Origin: Erysipelothrix sp.
GTDB lineage: Bacteria; Bacillota_I; Bacilli_A; Erysipelotrichales; Erysipelotrichaceae
NCBI GenBank assembly: GCA_018335655.1
Contig: JAGXRX010000042.1
Coordinates: 1 to 58,212 of the forward strand
Length of the DNA stretch: 58,212 nt
Reading direction: 5' to 3'
Positions 17,973 through 26,486 of the stretch are shown piece by piece; position 1 is the first letter of the stretch, and the number at the start of each line of letters is the position of its first letter. The translations under genes were made by a program, and so were the position numbers. The notes under the pieces are model-generated. The model did not search any database, was not told where the DNA came from, and saw only the letters and a program-made list of their open reading frames with translations.

Positions 17973-17991
17973 ACTTGAATTTAATTCAAGT
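17973..17991. promoter_or_regulatory. Operator 2 of the S24 repressor
   Basis: Inverted repeat ACTTGAATTTAATTCAAGT, perfect 8-base arms. It covers the -35 hexamer of the polymerase promoter, so occupancy should block that promoter. A consensus with operator 1 is ACTTGAA-N5-TTCAAGT. Confidence 0.85.
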
Positions 17992-18002
17992 AAACTTATA
18001 TT
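17975..18002 (+). promoter_or_regulatory. Promoter of the polymerase-SRAP operon
   Basis: Plus strand: TTGAAT (17975-17980), 16-base spacer, TATATT (17997-18002). The -35 is inside operator 2. Confidence 0.7.
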
Positions 18003-18019
18003 ATCAAGGAGGTAATCAT

Positions 18020-19276
18020 ATGAACCATGCAATTATTCTACATTGTGACTTAAATCATTTCTATGCTGCTGTTGAAGAATTACATCAACCTTATACACGA
18101 TATGTTCCTATGGCAGTAGGTGGAGATAAAGATAAGCGACATGGTATTATTTTGGCCAAAAATCCGTTAGCTAAAAAATATGGTATTCAAACAGGCGAAC
18201 CTCTTTGGCAAGCAAAACAAAAGTGTCCAACTCTTTTAATTCTTCCTGCACGCTTTTCGCTTTATATGAAGTTTTCAAAGAAAGTGATGGATATTTATAA
18301 ACGATATACCGATAAAATTGAACCCTTTGGGATTGATGAAGCATGGTTAGATGTTACATCATGTAAAAGATTATATGGTAGTGGATATACTATCGCACAA
18401 AGGATTAGCGATGAAATTAAAAGTGAATGTGGACTAACAGTATCCATTGGAGTGAGCAACAATAAGATATATTCTAAATTAGGTTCGGATTATAAGAAAC
18501 CCGATGCAATTACTGTTTTAGATGATTCTAATATTGAAAACATTGTCTACCCATTACCTGTAGAAGATTTACTTTATGTTGGAAGAGCTACAAAACTTAA
18601 ACTTCATCGTTATGGTATTAAAACCATTGGAGATCTTGCGCATACTCCTCTAGCCTTTCTCACTTCCCATTTTGGGAAATGGGGTTATGTTCTTCATCGC
18701 TTCTCAAATGGATTAGAGGCAAGTGAAGTTAAGCATTTTTCACATCATAGTCTTGTTAAATCAATTGGTAATTCAACTACATCCCAGGTAGATTTATGTT
18801 CGCTCAATGATATTAAAATAGTCGCTACAGTACTTTGTGAAAGCGTTGCTTCCCGTTTGAAGCAGCAAAATCTTGCTTGTCGTACCATTAGTATTACGAT
18901 GCGAGACGAAAGTCTTAATAGCTTTACTCGGCAAATGAGTTGTGAAGTTCCAACAGACGTCACTGATGATTTAATATACTTCGCCATGCTTTTGTTTAAA
19001 GAGAACTACGATGTCTCTAAAAAATACCGTAGTATTGGCGTGCGGGCAGAGCAATTAGTATCCAGTGAAGTAGCATGGCAAATCTCGATGTTTACTTCCA
19101 TAGAAAACCATCTTCGATCTCGAAATATTGATCAAACTGTTGATGCAATTCGATCACGCTTTGGTTATGAGAGTGTTAAGCGAGGGATTTCTCTTTCTAA
19201 TCTTTCTTTAAGTGACTTTAACCCTAAGGATGATCATGTTATTTTCCCATTTGCTTACTTTAAGGAGTCTATTTGA
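18020..19276 (+). CDS. Y-family translesion DNA polymerase (DinB/UvrX type)
   Basis: 418 residues from ATG 18020, chosen for the AAGGAGGT at 18006-18013; an upstream in-frame start at 17975 lies in the promoter. Catalytic motifs: CDLNHFYAAVE (first Asp) and GIDEAWLDV (DE pair). These are followed by helix-hairpin-helix and little-finger regions. It copies damaged DNA with low fidelity. It ends without an obvious beta-clamp motif. It is the first gene of a three-gene operon under S24 repressor control; the next gene starts in a TGATG overlap. Confidence 0.95.
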   Translation: MNHAIILHCDLNHFYAAVEELHQPYTRYVPMAVGGDKDKRHGIILAKNPLAKKYGIQTGEPLWQAKQKCPTLLILPARFSLYMKFSKKVMDIYKRYTDKIEPFGIDEAWLDVTSCKRLYGSGYTIAQRISDEIKSECGLTVSIGVSNNKIYSKLGSDYKKPDAITVLDDSNIENIVYPLPVEDLLYVGRATKLKLHRYGIKTIGDLAHTPLAFLTSHFGKWGYVLHRFSNGLEASEVKHFSHHSLVKSIGNSTTSQVDLCSLNDIKIVATVLCESVASRLKQQNLACRTISITMRDESLNSFTRQMSCEVPTDVTDDLIYFAMLLFKENYDVSKKYRSIGVRAEQLVSSEVAWQISMFTSIENHLRSRNIDQTVDAIRSRFGYESVKRGISLSNLSLSDFNPKDDHVIFPFAYFKESI

Positions 19277-19518
19277 TGCAGCATAAACATTATATTCAAG
19301 TCATTGCAATATTTAATAAAGAAGGAAAAATAACGCCCCTTAGTGTGATTGCAGATAATGGATTAACGTACAGTGTTGATAAAATCACTCAAATTATAAA
19401 TGCTGCTTCACTAAAATCTGGAGGGGCTGGTATTCGATATACTTGCCATATTAGCGGACATATCCGATACTTATATTTAGAGGATACTCGTTGGTTTATT
19501 GAAAAAAAGGAGAACTAG
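19276..19518 (+). CDS. Small conserved protein in the translesion operon, function unknown
   Basis: 80 residues from ATG 19276, which overlaps the polymerase stop (TGATG); ribosome binding site TAAGGAG at 19261-19267. It has no membrane segment. It contains VIAIFNKEGKITPLSVI, a basic and glycine-rich LKSGGAGIRYTC segment, and a C-terminal LYLEDTRWFIE. I recall similar small proteins of unknown function beside Y-family polymerase genes in other Firmicutes, but cannot search. A compact beta fold such as SH3-like or OB-like is possible. A role in damage tolerance is inferred from the operon only. Confidence 0.8.
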   Translation: MQHKHYIQVIAIFNKEGKITPLSVIADNGLTYSVDKITQIINAASLKSGGAGIRYTCHISGHIRYLYLEDTRWFIEKKEN

Positions 19519-19521
19519 GCT

Positions 19522-20058
19522 ATGTGTGGACAAATATTTATTCAAGAAGACCTTATGATCGCCTATGACATTGAACAACTACAAACACTTTTTAGACCAA
19601 GTGATGAATTAATAGTTACTCAAAATATAGATTCTAAAGAAATAACACATGCTCGTTGGGGATGGCTTCATACTTCATCACAGCAACTTATATTATTTGC
19701 TCGACTAGAAAATATTCAAAACTCACGTCTATTTAGCAGTGCCTATGATAATCAAAGATGTATTGTTTTAGCATCTGGTTATTATGAATGGGATCAAAGT
19801 AGAATCAAACAAAAAATCGTAAATAAAAACCATGAACCCCTTTACATTGCTGCAATATATAATGAACATCAAGATAGAGTTGCACTTATAACCCATGAAT
19901 CACAACCATCCGTAGCTTGGATACACCATCGCCAACCGATGGTTCTTAATAAAGAAGAGGCAATTGAGTATTTAAATCATCCAATAAAAAATCTTGATTT
20001 CTTAAGAAATCAAGATCTTGTGGTTGAGTCAACTATGCGCCAAGCATCACTTTTTTAA
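19522..20058 (+). CDS. SRAP-domain protein (HMCES/YedK type), abasic-site DNA crosslinker
   Basis: 178 residues, shorter than the usual ~220. SRAP proteins use Cys2, exposed after Met removal, to crosslink to abasic sites in single-stranded DNA. Here MCGQIF gives Cys2, SGYYEW gives the catalytic Glu89, and WIHHRQPMVL gives His135. The usual NARxET motif reads FARLEN (59-64), so the conserved Asn is replaced by Phe59. The loop before it is also shortened. It is last in the operon with the polymerase; AAAGGAGAA precedes the ATG. Its 3' end overlaps tex by 26 bases, tail to tail. Confidence 0.9.
   Translation: MCGQIFIQEDLMIAYDIEQLQTLFRPSDELIVTQNIDSKEITHARWGWLHTSSQQLILFARLENIQNSRLFSSAYDNQRCIVLASGYYEWDQSRIKQKIVNKNHEPLYIAAIYNEHQDRVALITHESQPSVAWIHHRQPMVLNKEEAIEYLNHPIKNLDFLRNQDLVVESTMRQASLF
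19986..20016 (-). terminator. Terminator of tex, embedded in the SRAP coding sequence
   Basis: A perfect 26-bp palindrome at 19991-20016 (arms ATCTTGATTTCTT and AAGAAATCAAGAT). On the minus strand it is followed directly by TTTTTATT. It lies 17 bases past the tex stop, so it should end tex transcription although it is inside the convergent gene. On the plus strand no T run follows. Confidence 0.75.
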
Positions 20059-22165
20059 CTAATTTAAGTTGAAGTTTTTGGCGATCTACATCGATACCAA
20101 TAATTTCTACTAATACTGCGTCATTAACCTTTAAAATTGAGTAAACTGATTCATTTGAATCACTATTCATTTGTGACTTATGAATTAAGCCATCATTTTT
20201 CAACCCAATATCTACAAATGCTCCAAAATCAACAACATTTCTAACAGTTCCTTCAAACATATCATGAAGTTTAACATCTTCAAACTTCAGAATATCCTGT
20301 CGAAGCGAAACACCTTTAAACTTTTCACGATAATCCCTACCAGGTGCTCTTAAGTTTTCTAATATATCAACCAATGTATACATATCTGCATTGAGTGATG
20401 TAGACAGTTTTTGTAAATCTACTTGTGAAGGATTAAGATCTGGGAAAGAGTCTTTGAGTTTGCGAGCAATTTGATATGACTCAGGATGAATAAATGTAGC
20501 GTCAAGAGGTTCTTGTCCATCTAGAATTCTTAAAAATCCTATAGCTTGTTCAAATGTTTTTGGGCCTAATCCTTTAACATCTTTCAACTCATTTCTATGT
20601 TTAAACCCTTTAAGTTCTAAACGTTTTGAAACAATGTTTTTTGCTAAAGGTTTACTTAGACCTGAAATATTACTAATAAGATGTATTGACGCAGTATTTA
20701 CGTCAACCCCTACTTTGTTTACAACTTTATTCACAACAAAATCTACTTTTTCTTTGAGTTGTTGAGGTGGACAATCATGTTGGTATTGGCCTACTCCCAC
20801 ACTTCTTGGATCAATCTTTATGAGTTCCGATAGCGGATCATGAAGTCTTCTTGCAATAGATATTGCTGATCTTAAACTAACATCAAGATGTGGGAATTCT
20901 TCTTTAGCAAGTGGACTTGCAGAGTATACAGAAGCTCCTGCCTCTGAAACAATTGCATAACTTAACGCCATATCGGCATGATTTTTAATGAATTCACTAA
21001 TGAATTGCTCAGATTCACGAGATGCAGTACCATTTCCACACGCAATAATAGAGACATTAAACTTCTTAACTAAGTTCTCTACGGTTTTTGTTGATCCTAC
21101 GATATCATTCTTAGGATCAAAGGGATAAATAGTGTCTACATGTAAACAATCACCATGCTCATCGATAATAGCAAGTTTACATCCTGTACGATATGCAGGA
21201 TCCCACCCAAGAATTGTTTTACCTTTAAGTGGTGGCACCAATAGAAGTTGTTCAACATTATTCGCAAACACACTCACTGAATGTTCTTGAGCAACTGAAG
21301 TTAAATCACTACGAATTGAGCGGACAATACTTGGATAGAGTGTCTTCTTCATCGCATCCTTACACAATGCTACACAATCTTTTTGAAGTGTTGGGTGTGC
21401 GAAACTAATATACTTAACTTTAGTTTGATCATAAAATACCTCGACATCATAATCAATAGAGACACTAAGAATCTTCATATCTTCACCACGATTAATAGCC
21501 ATGATTTGATAAGGTTGCATCGATGTTAAGCGCTGTCTAAACTGATGATACATAAGATACGTCTTTTCAGGATCTGCACCATCTTTTTTAAGTTGACTAA
21601 TAAATAGTCCTTTACGCTCGATATCTTTTGTTAAAGCAAGTCTCCATTGTGGTTGATGAATAAGTTCATCAACTAAGATATCGCAAGCCATACTATAGGC
21701 TTGAGTTGTAGATGTTACCTCACCTTTAACAAAAGGTGTACATAGCTCTTCAATTGAAGCATTTGACCCTGCAGCTTTTAAAAGATTTGCTAACGGTTGA
21801 ATTCCTGCAGCAATTGCTAGTGCTGATTTGGTGAGTTTCTTTAGTTTATATGGCTTATATATTTCTTCTACTTGGCTTAGCTTTTCACAATCCATAATTC
21901 GAACACTTAGTTCAGGACTTAAAAGTCCTTGTTCATCAATTAAGCGAATAACATCTTCTTTTCGCTTCAATAATTGAACTTCGTAGTCGTATCGTAGTGC
22001 AATACTTTGTATCATTTCTTCATCTAGGCCTTGTGTAGCTTCTTTACGATAACGCGCAATAAAGGCAACAGTGTTGCCTGATTGAAGTAATGAAAGTGTT
22101 TGCTCTACTTGAGATTGTTTAACTTGTAGTGAAGAAGCAAGCGACTCAATAATGGATGAATTCAC
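20033..22165 (-). CDS. tex: Tex-family RNA-binding protein (S1 domain)
   Basis: 710 residues, full length. It has an N-terminal helical Tex domain, a YqgF-like RNase H fold in the middle (GWDPAYRTGCKLAI), helix-hairpin-helix modules (DVKGLGPKTFEQAIGFL) and a C-terminal S1 domain (GTVRNVVDFGAFVDIG). Tex proteins bind nucleic acid and are linked to transcription and RNA quality control. The start codon is GTG at 22165 with GGAGGA upstream, directly after the cohesin gene stop. This suggests some read-through from that gene. Confidence 0.95.
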   Translation of the reverse strand: MNSSIIESLASSLQVKQSQVEQTLSLLQSGNTVAFIARYRKEATQGLDEEMIQSIALRYDYEVQLLKRKEDVIRLIDEQGLLSPELSVRIMDCEKLSQVEEIYKPYKLKKLTKSALAIAAGIQPLANLLKAAGSNASIEELCTPFVKGEVTSTTQAYSMACDILVDELIHQPQWRLALTKDIERKGLFISQLKKDGADPEKTYLMYHQFRQRLTSMQPYQIMAINRGEDMKILSVSIDYDVEVFYDQTKVKYISFAHPTLQKDCVALCKDAMKKTLYPSIVRSIRSDLTSVAQEHSVSVFANNVEQLLLVPPLKGKTILGWDPAYRTGCKLAIIDEHGDCLHVDTIYPFDPKNDIVGSTKTVENLVKKFNVSIIACGNGTASRESEQFISEFIKNHADMALSYAIVSEAGASVYSASPLAKEEFPHLDVSLRSAISIARRLHDPLSELIKIDPRSVGVGQYQHDCPPQQLKEKVDFVVNKVVNKVGVDVNTASIHLISNISGLSKPLAKNIVSKRLELKGFKHRNELKDVKGLGPKTFEQAIGFLRILDGQEPLDATFIHPESYQIARKLKDSFPDLNPSQVDLQKLSTSLNADMYTLVDILENLRAPGRDYREKFKGVSLRQDILKFEDVKLHDMFEGTVRNVVDFGAFVDIGLKNDGLIHKSQMNSDSNESVYSILKVNDAVLVEIIGIDVDRQKLQLKLVKKVMLGA

Positions 22166-24049
22166 TTATATTCCTCCTTTTTTCAGTTTCAAATATTTCT
22201 TTCTTAAACTCATATTTCTAAAGAGACTAATGATTAAGAGCAACCATCCTACACCTAATCCAATAATTAGTGCTAATAAGTAACGGCTATCTAATTCACT
22301 AACGTTTTCATCAAATTGGGCTGGTGTTATGACTAGATGTAAAGGCCCACCAACTTCGATTGTGCTTGTTAAAGGTAATACATTCCATGTCTCAATGAGT
22401 TGTAATCCATCTTCAGTCATTTGATATCCATATAATGATTCATATGCAGCTAAACTATCGAGTTGAATGAATGAAAATGGAATTGGTTTTGGAAAAACCG
22501 ATTCTTTAAATGCAATATTTGTTTGGACAATAAACCCTAATTTTTTCTGAAAATCAGTGCTAGTGTCTTCTTCAATATAGAAATTTATGTCTTTTAAGAG
22601 TGCTGAGTCTTCACTTGAAAGAAACCAATAACCAAGTACTGATGGTGTTTGAACAAACACTCTAAATGATTTGTTTGATACATTAAGTGTATTCAGGATT
22701 TCTTCTTCAATTATAAGACCTTCATAAAAGAATGACAAAGTATCAATTGGGTAATCATCAATATTTTCTAATAGTTCTGTGAGTGTCACAGGGTTCATTT
22801 GATTCTCACGATAAAAATTAATAACTACAGTTCTTTCTGTACCATCAAACGCGGTAAGCGTCACAGAAATATTGTTGTCTCCAAAAACAAATGGACCATA
22901 TTCAGCAATAACGACCTTGGTCAAACTTGAAACTGGAACTAAAGAAAGAATCGCTTCTTCAACATTGTAAGGAAGACGAACCATGTCTTGGTTGATAGCG
23001 TATTGAATTTCGTCAAGAAGAATTTTGTCAATGTCTGTTGACGTATATTTAGAAGGAAAATTGCCTTGATCATCCGCTCGAACAATCATAAGTGGATAAG
23101 ACTGTGTACTTCCCTTTTCTGATTGAACAACAATTTCAACACTATTTTCTCCAACAATTAACGCTTGAGACAACGGTGAAGTCACCTTTGATGAACTTTC
23201 ATTGAGAAGAATAGAAAGTTCTGCTAATGCAACACTATTAGGCACTAGTAGTATATTTTGAGTACTATCCTCTTTATTCCATTCTAATGATATATCACCA
23301 ATAGAAACACTGTTAATTGTTGTATCATCACCTCTTAAATCTGGACGAGATACGTTAATCGTATAGGTTCGATTACTTCCACTCTCTGATCGTACATTAA
23401 GTGTGAATCGGTTATTTCCATAATTAAGATTAAAAGTACCTGTACCACTTAGCGTTGATTTAGTGTCAGTACGAACTGCATTAATCGTTATAGAAGTTGC
23501 TTGTGTTTCAGGTAGTGTGTAACTTGTAGTCGTTGGACTAAATCCTGAAAGATTTGATCCGTTAATCGATATGCTGCTTAAAGTATTAACTGTTGATTTT
23601 GGGGCAACGGAGGTGATTGTGACCGAGCGATTAGGAACAGACGATTCAGTTGTACCTTGAGTAACAAATGTATTCGTCATAGAAATTGTGCTTGGCGTTC
23701 CTGCAGTAAATGCCGCCCTAGCTTGAAACTCAACTCTTAAAAAAGAAACCGTTCCATTTTTTGGGCTACTAGTCCAAAAATCGGTGTATTTTCTATTTGC
23801 TGTGTTGAAATATGTTGTATTACTACTACCCAAATTTGTAGTGCTGACAATCGAAAAGTGGTTCGAGTTGAATGCAATCACTGATTCAACCCCAACTAAA
23901 TTAGATGTACTTGTAACAGCAAATGTTAATGAGAATCTTGTCCCTGCAGTAATGCTTGTATTACCTGTGATTGCAGCGCCAGCTGCGTTCACTTTTATTG
24001 GAGCAACTATACTTAAGAACAAGACAATAAGAATTAATGTTTTTTTCAT
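22166..24049 (-). CDS. Membrane-anchored surface protein with an N-terminal cohesin domain
   Basis: 627 residues. Signal peptide 1-22 (cleavage near VNA-A). A cohesin-like domain about 26-148: the SITAGTRFSLTFAV opening, SNLVGVESVIAFNSNHFSIVS, and a following beta pattern typical of cohesins. Then two or three cadherin-like beta-sandwich modules (about 155-235, 243-325 and a weaker third). A single membrane helix at about 588-610 is followed by a basic tail (KKYLKLKK), so the protein faces outward. It starts 3 bases after the stop of the dockerin-bearing glucosaminidase and probably anchors it. Cohesin assignment is from pattern, not a database search. Confidence 0.85.
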   Translation of the reverse strand: MKKTLILIVLFLSIVAPIKVNAAGAAITGNTSITAGTRFSLTFAVTSTSNLVGVESVIAFNSNHFSIVSTTNLGSSNTTYFNTANRKYTDFWTSSPKNGTVSFLRVEFQARAAFTAGTPSTISMTNTFVTQGTTESSVPNRSVTITSVAPKSTVNTLSSISINGSNLSGFSPTTTSYTLPETQATSITINAVRTDTKSTLSGTGTFNLNYGNNRFTLNVRSESGSNRTYTINVSRPDLRGDDTTINSVSIGDISLEWNKEDSTQNILLVPNSVALAELSILLNESSSKVTSPLSQALIVGENSVEIVVQSEKGSTQSYPLMIVRADDQGNFPSKYTSTDIDKILLDEIQYAINQDMVRLPYNVEEAILSLVPVSSLTKVVIAEYGPFVFGDNNISVTLTAFDGTERTVVINFYRENQMNPVTLTELLENIDDYPIDTLSFFYEGLIIEEEILNTLNVSNKSFRVFVQTPSVLGYWFLSSEDSALLKDINFYIEEDTSTDFQKKLGFIVQTNIAFKESVFPKPIPFSFIQLDSLAAYESLYGYQMTEDGLQLIETWNVLPLTSTIEVGGPLHLVITPAQFDENVSELDSRYLLALIIGLGVGWLLLIISLFRNMSLRKKYLKLKKGGI

Positions 24050-24052
24050 GTT

Positions 24053-26410
24053 TTATTCCAATCCCAGTAGGGTTCTGTGTAGGATAACTAAATCAGTGAC
24101 CGAAAGTCTTCCGTCTTGATTCATGTCACCTAAAGCGATTAATGATGGACTTGATGGATCAATTTCAAGAATAAGTCTATGCATCAGTACTAAATCTGTT
24201 ATGGATAGTCTTCCATCTTGATTCATATCACCTTGTGCAATCGTTACAAGTGCAATATTCATATTCATTTGATCACTAACTTGTGTAAAAGTAACTTGAT
24301 GATTTGTACCCATTAAGACAGAATTTTGAGATGAATTTAAGCTTACAGGTAGCATAACTGTTTGATTTAGATATGCAGATTGATATTGAAGCTCAATACT
24401 TACAACGGCATCTTTAAGAGTTACATCAGGAATACTAAATGAGCTTGTAAATCCGAAGTTCTTTTGATGAAGTGATGGATTAGAACTCGAAACCACTGTA
24501 GTTGCTGCGGTAATGATTTGCTGTTGACCATCTTTAGATAATATTAGTCTTGGAGTAAGTATAACTTTAGTATCTTCTCCAAGGTAAGGTATTGTCATAA
24601 CTCCGTTAAATGTCATGATATTCTCAACAATTACTATTGAATTTATCATCGCCTGTTTTGGTAGATCTACTTTAGAGGCATCAAAAAGATGTGGAACACG
24701 CGCTATCGAGTGATTAATCACGCGATAATTACTTGGACGTATAAAAGCCATGTTATGTGAGAATGGGTAAGCAACTTGAACACCAACTGATTGATTAGGA
24801 TAGATTGTATTTCGACTATTATCCAATGGTAACAAGCTTGGTGTTAGTATCCAATCCCCTTCAACTCGTGATGCAATAAACATTCTTTGTTGGTTTCTTG
24901 CAGGTATCGTTTGAATTACGGAACCTGTACTCGCTTGTTTATGAAGTGTTGTAGTTGTTGTATCGTTTACCATAATTATTGGGAAATAGTTATAATCAAC
25001 AAAATTAAAATAGCGATCAATGCGATATGCCCATCCTGCAATTTTTTGTCCCCAATATGGATCTGAAGCGTATTTCGTATTGAAACCGTTGTTTTTATTT
25101 CCAAGAACTTGTCCAAAATGACGCCAATCTGTAGGATTCATGTAGCCTCTTAAGTTGATACCTGTATGTTCATAGATTGAAGATTCAATGCTCGAAAACA
25201 TATAGGCATCTGTAGGGTTAGCATCTTTTGCACCCCAACCAAATAGATTGTTCTTATTTTTGGCTAACCAACTTGTTCCACGACCTGATTCATGAAGAGC
25301 CATAGCATAGACTAATACTGCATTCATACCTAATGTATGTTGGGCATCCACAAAGAACTGCCCTGTTTGATACATCGCACTACCTTGTGCACCACTTAAT
25401 GTGCTAAAAGCAACTTTTTCTAAGAAAGTATCCAGTTGAGCACCTGTTAAGTTTGAAGTAGATCTAAATGGTAAGTAAGAAAAATATTGATAATATTCAC
25501 CTGTCTCACTTCCATTAAGTACAGGTAGTTTTAAATCTAAATCACTATAAAAACGAATACCATCATAACTGTAATAGCGTCCATTAGGCAGCCATGTTGG
25601 TGCAGGACCATAAGTATAAGTGCCACGTGAGTTACCTGAGAAAAAACTGAAATTTTCATGGAATATTTCACGTTGTCCACTAGAATTAGTACTCACTCGA
25701 TACTCATTAACTCGAGGTCGAATACTGTATGGTTTTTCTTGAGTTTGATTATTGAGCTGTGTTTCAAGATAGGTATTACCACCTAATGAAATTGTCCAAT
25801 TGTTTTCAACATAAATCGTAGGGATAATATCCACAGATGCAATGTTAATAAAGCCATTGAATCCTGAAACCTCAACTCGAACTACACCACGCTGGTGATA
25901 CGATGTATCTCGAGTATATGCGATGGTAGTAGGATCATATCCAGTAGATCCTTCAATATTTCCATTAGCATCAACATTTACAAGTGTTTGATTCGGATTA
26001 TATGAAATCGTTTCAACATATCTTAAATCATAGTATGCAGGCATGTATGTGCTATCTGATGAAGTTGAAAGTGCAGAACTACGATAAATAAAGCTAAGTA
26101 AAGCATTTCCAGTCCCATCACGAAGTCTTGCTGGATAAGAGGTAACAACTGCACGTGAAGCAGAAATTATCTTTAAAGGGCTAGGACTTGTCTCATGTCT
26201 TATGATGAGGTTTGGATGAATTGCTTTTGTTTCATTCATTGCAATTTGAGCATCAACAAACGATGCATAGCAACCTAGGACTTCAAATTGATTGTGTCCT
26301 GTAATGTTTGATAATGAATATTCTGTAACTGTGCATTCTAAACTAGCCTGAACGACCCATTCAGACTGAAAATTGAGCATAAGTAAAATGGCAAGAATGA
26401 TTTTCTTCAT
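24053..26410 (-). CDS. Secreted endo-beta-N-acetylglucosaminidase with C-terminal dockerin
   Basis: 785 residues. Signal peptide 1-22. An N-terminal region (about 40-95) resembles repeats seen in Firmicutes surface glucosaminidases (LIIRHETSPSPLKII). The GH73-type glucosaminidase domain is at about 325-470, with putative catalytic Glu374 in ALHESGRG and the NNLFGWGA motif. A linker with a possible SH3-like part follows. Residues 727-785 are a type I dockerin: two almost identical calcium-binding repeats, each starting GDMNQDGRLS and ending in a helix. It would cut peptidoglycan glycan strands. No sortase signal or wall-binding repeats are seen, so surface retention probably depends on the cohesin partner encoded next. 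Confidence 0.92.
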   Translation of the reverse strand: MKKIILAILLMLNFQSEWVVQASLECTVTEYSLSNITGHNQFEVLGCYASFVDAQIAMNETKAIHPNLIIRHETSPSPLKIISASRAVVTSYPARLRDGTGNALLSFIYRSSALSTSSDSTYMPAYYDLRYVETISYNPNQTLVNVDANGNIEGSTGYDPTTIAYTRDTSYHQRGVVRVEVSGFNGFINIASVDIIPTIYVENNWTISLGGNTYLETQLNNQTQEKPYSIRPRVNEYRVSTNSSGQREIFHENFSFFSGNSRGTYTYGPAPTWLPNGRYYSYDGIRFYSDLDLKLPVLNGSETGEYYQYFSYLPFRSTSNLTGAQLDTFLEKVAFSTLSGAQGSAMYQTGQFFVDAQHTLGMNAVLVYAMALHESGRGTSWLAKNKNNLFGWGAKDANPTDAYMFSSIESSIYEHTGINLRGYMNPTDWRHFGQVLGNKNNGFNTKYASDPYWGQKIAGWAYRIDRYFNFVDYNYFPIIMVNDTTTTTLHKQASTGSVIQTIPARNQQRMFIASRVEGDWILTPSLLPLDNSRNTIYPNQSVGVQVAYPFSHNMAFIRPSNYRVINHSIARVPHLFDASKVDLPKQAMINSIVIVENIMTFNGVMTIPYLGEDTKVILTPRLILSKDGQQQIITAATTVVSSSNPSLHQKNFGFTSSFSIPDVTLKDAVVSIELQYQSAYLNQTVMLPVSLNSSQNSVLMGTNHQVTFTQVSDQMNMNIALVTIAQGDMNQDGRLSITDLVLMHRLILEIDPSSPSLIALGDMNQDGRLSVTDLVILHRTLLGLE

Positions 26411-26416
26411 GCAAAC

Positions 26417-26422
26417 ATTATA
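26417..26422 (-). promoter_or_regulatory. Extended -10 giving a leaderless mRNA for the glucosaminidase gene
   Basis: Minus strand TGTTATAAT (TG-T-TATAAT) ends exactly 6 bases before the ATG at 26410. No Shine-Dalgarno sequence is present in GTTTGC between them. Transcription from this element should begin at or next to the start codon. Confidence 0.6.
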
Positions 26423-26451
26423 ACAAAATTCTTATCAAATATCTTTTAGAA

Positions 26452-26480
26452 AGGACAACACTTGTGAAGAATGATATAAT
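26452..26480 (+). promoter_or_regulatory. Promoter giving a leaderless mRNA for the hemolysin III gene
   Basis: AGGACA (26452-26457), 17 bases, TATAAT (26475-26480) with an upstream TG (extended -10). The ATG at 26487 follows after only 6 bases, with no ribosome binding site. The predicted transcript start coincides with the start codon. Confidence 0.65.
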
Positions 26481-26486
26481 ACAAAC

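Noticed and set aside
19991-20016. 26-bp perfect palindrome as a repressor operator
   Set aside because: It does not share the ACTTGAA arms of the S24 operators and is followed on the minus strand by a T run right after the tex stop. A terminator explains it better.
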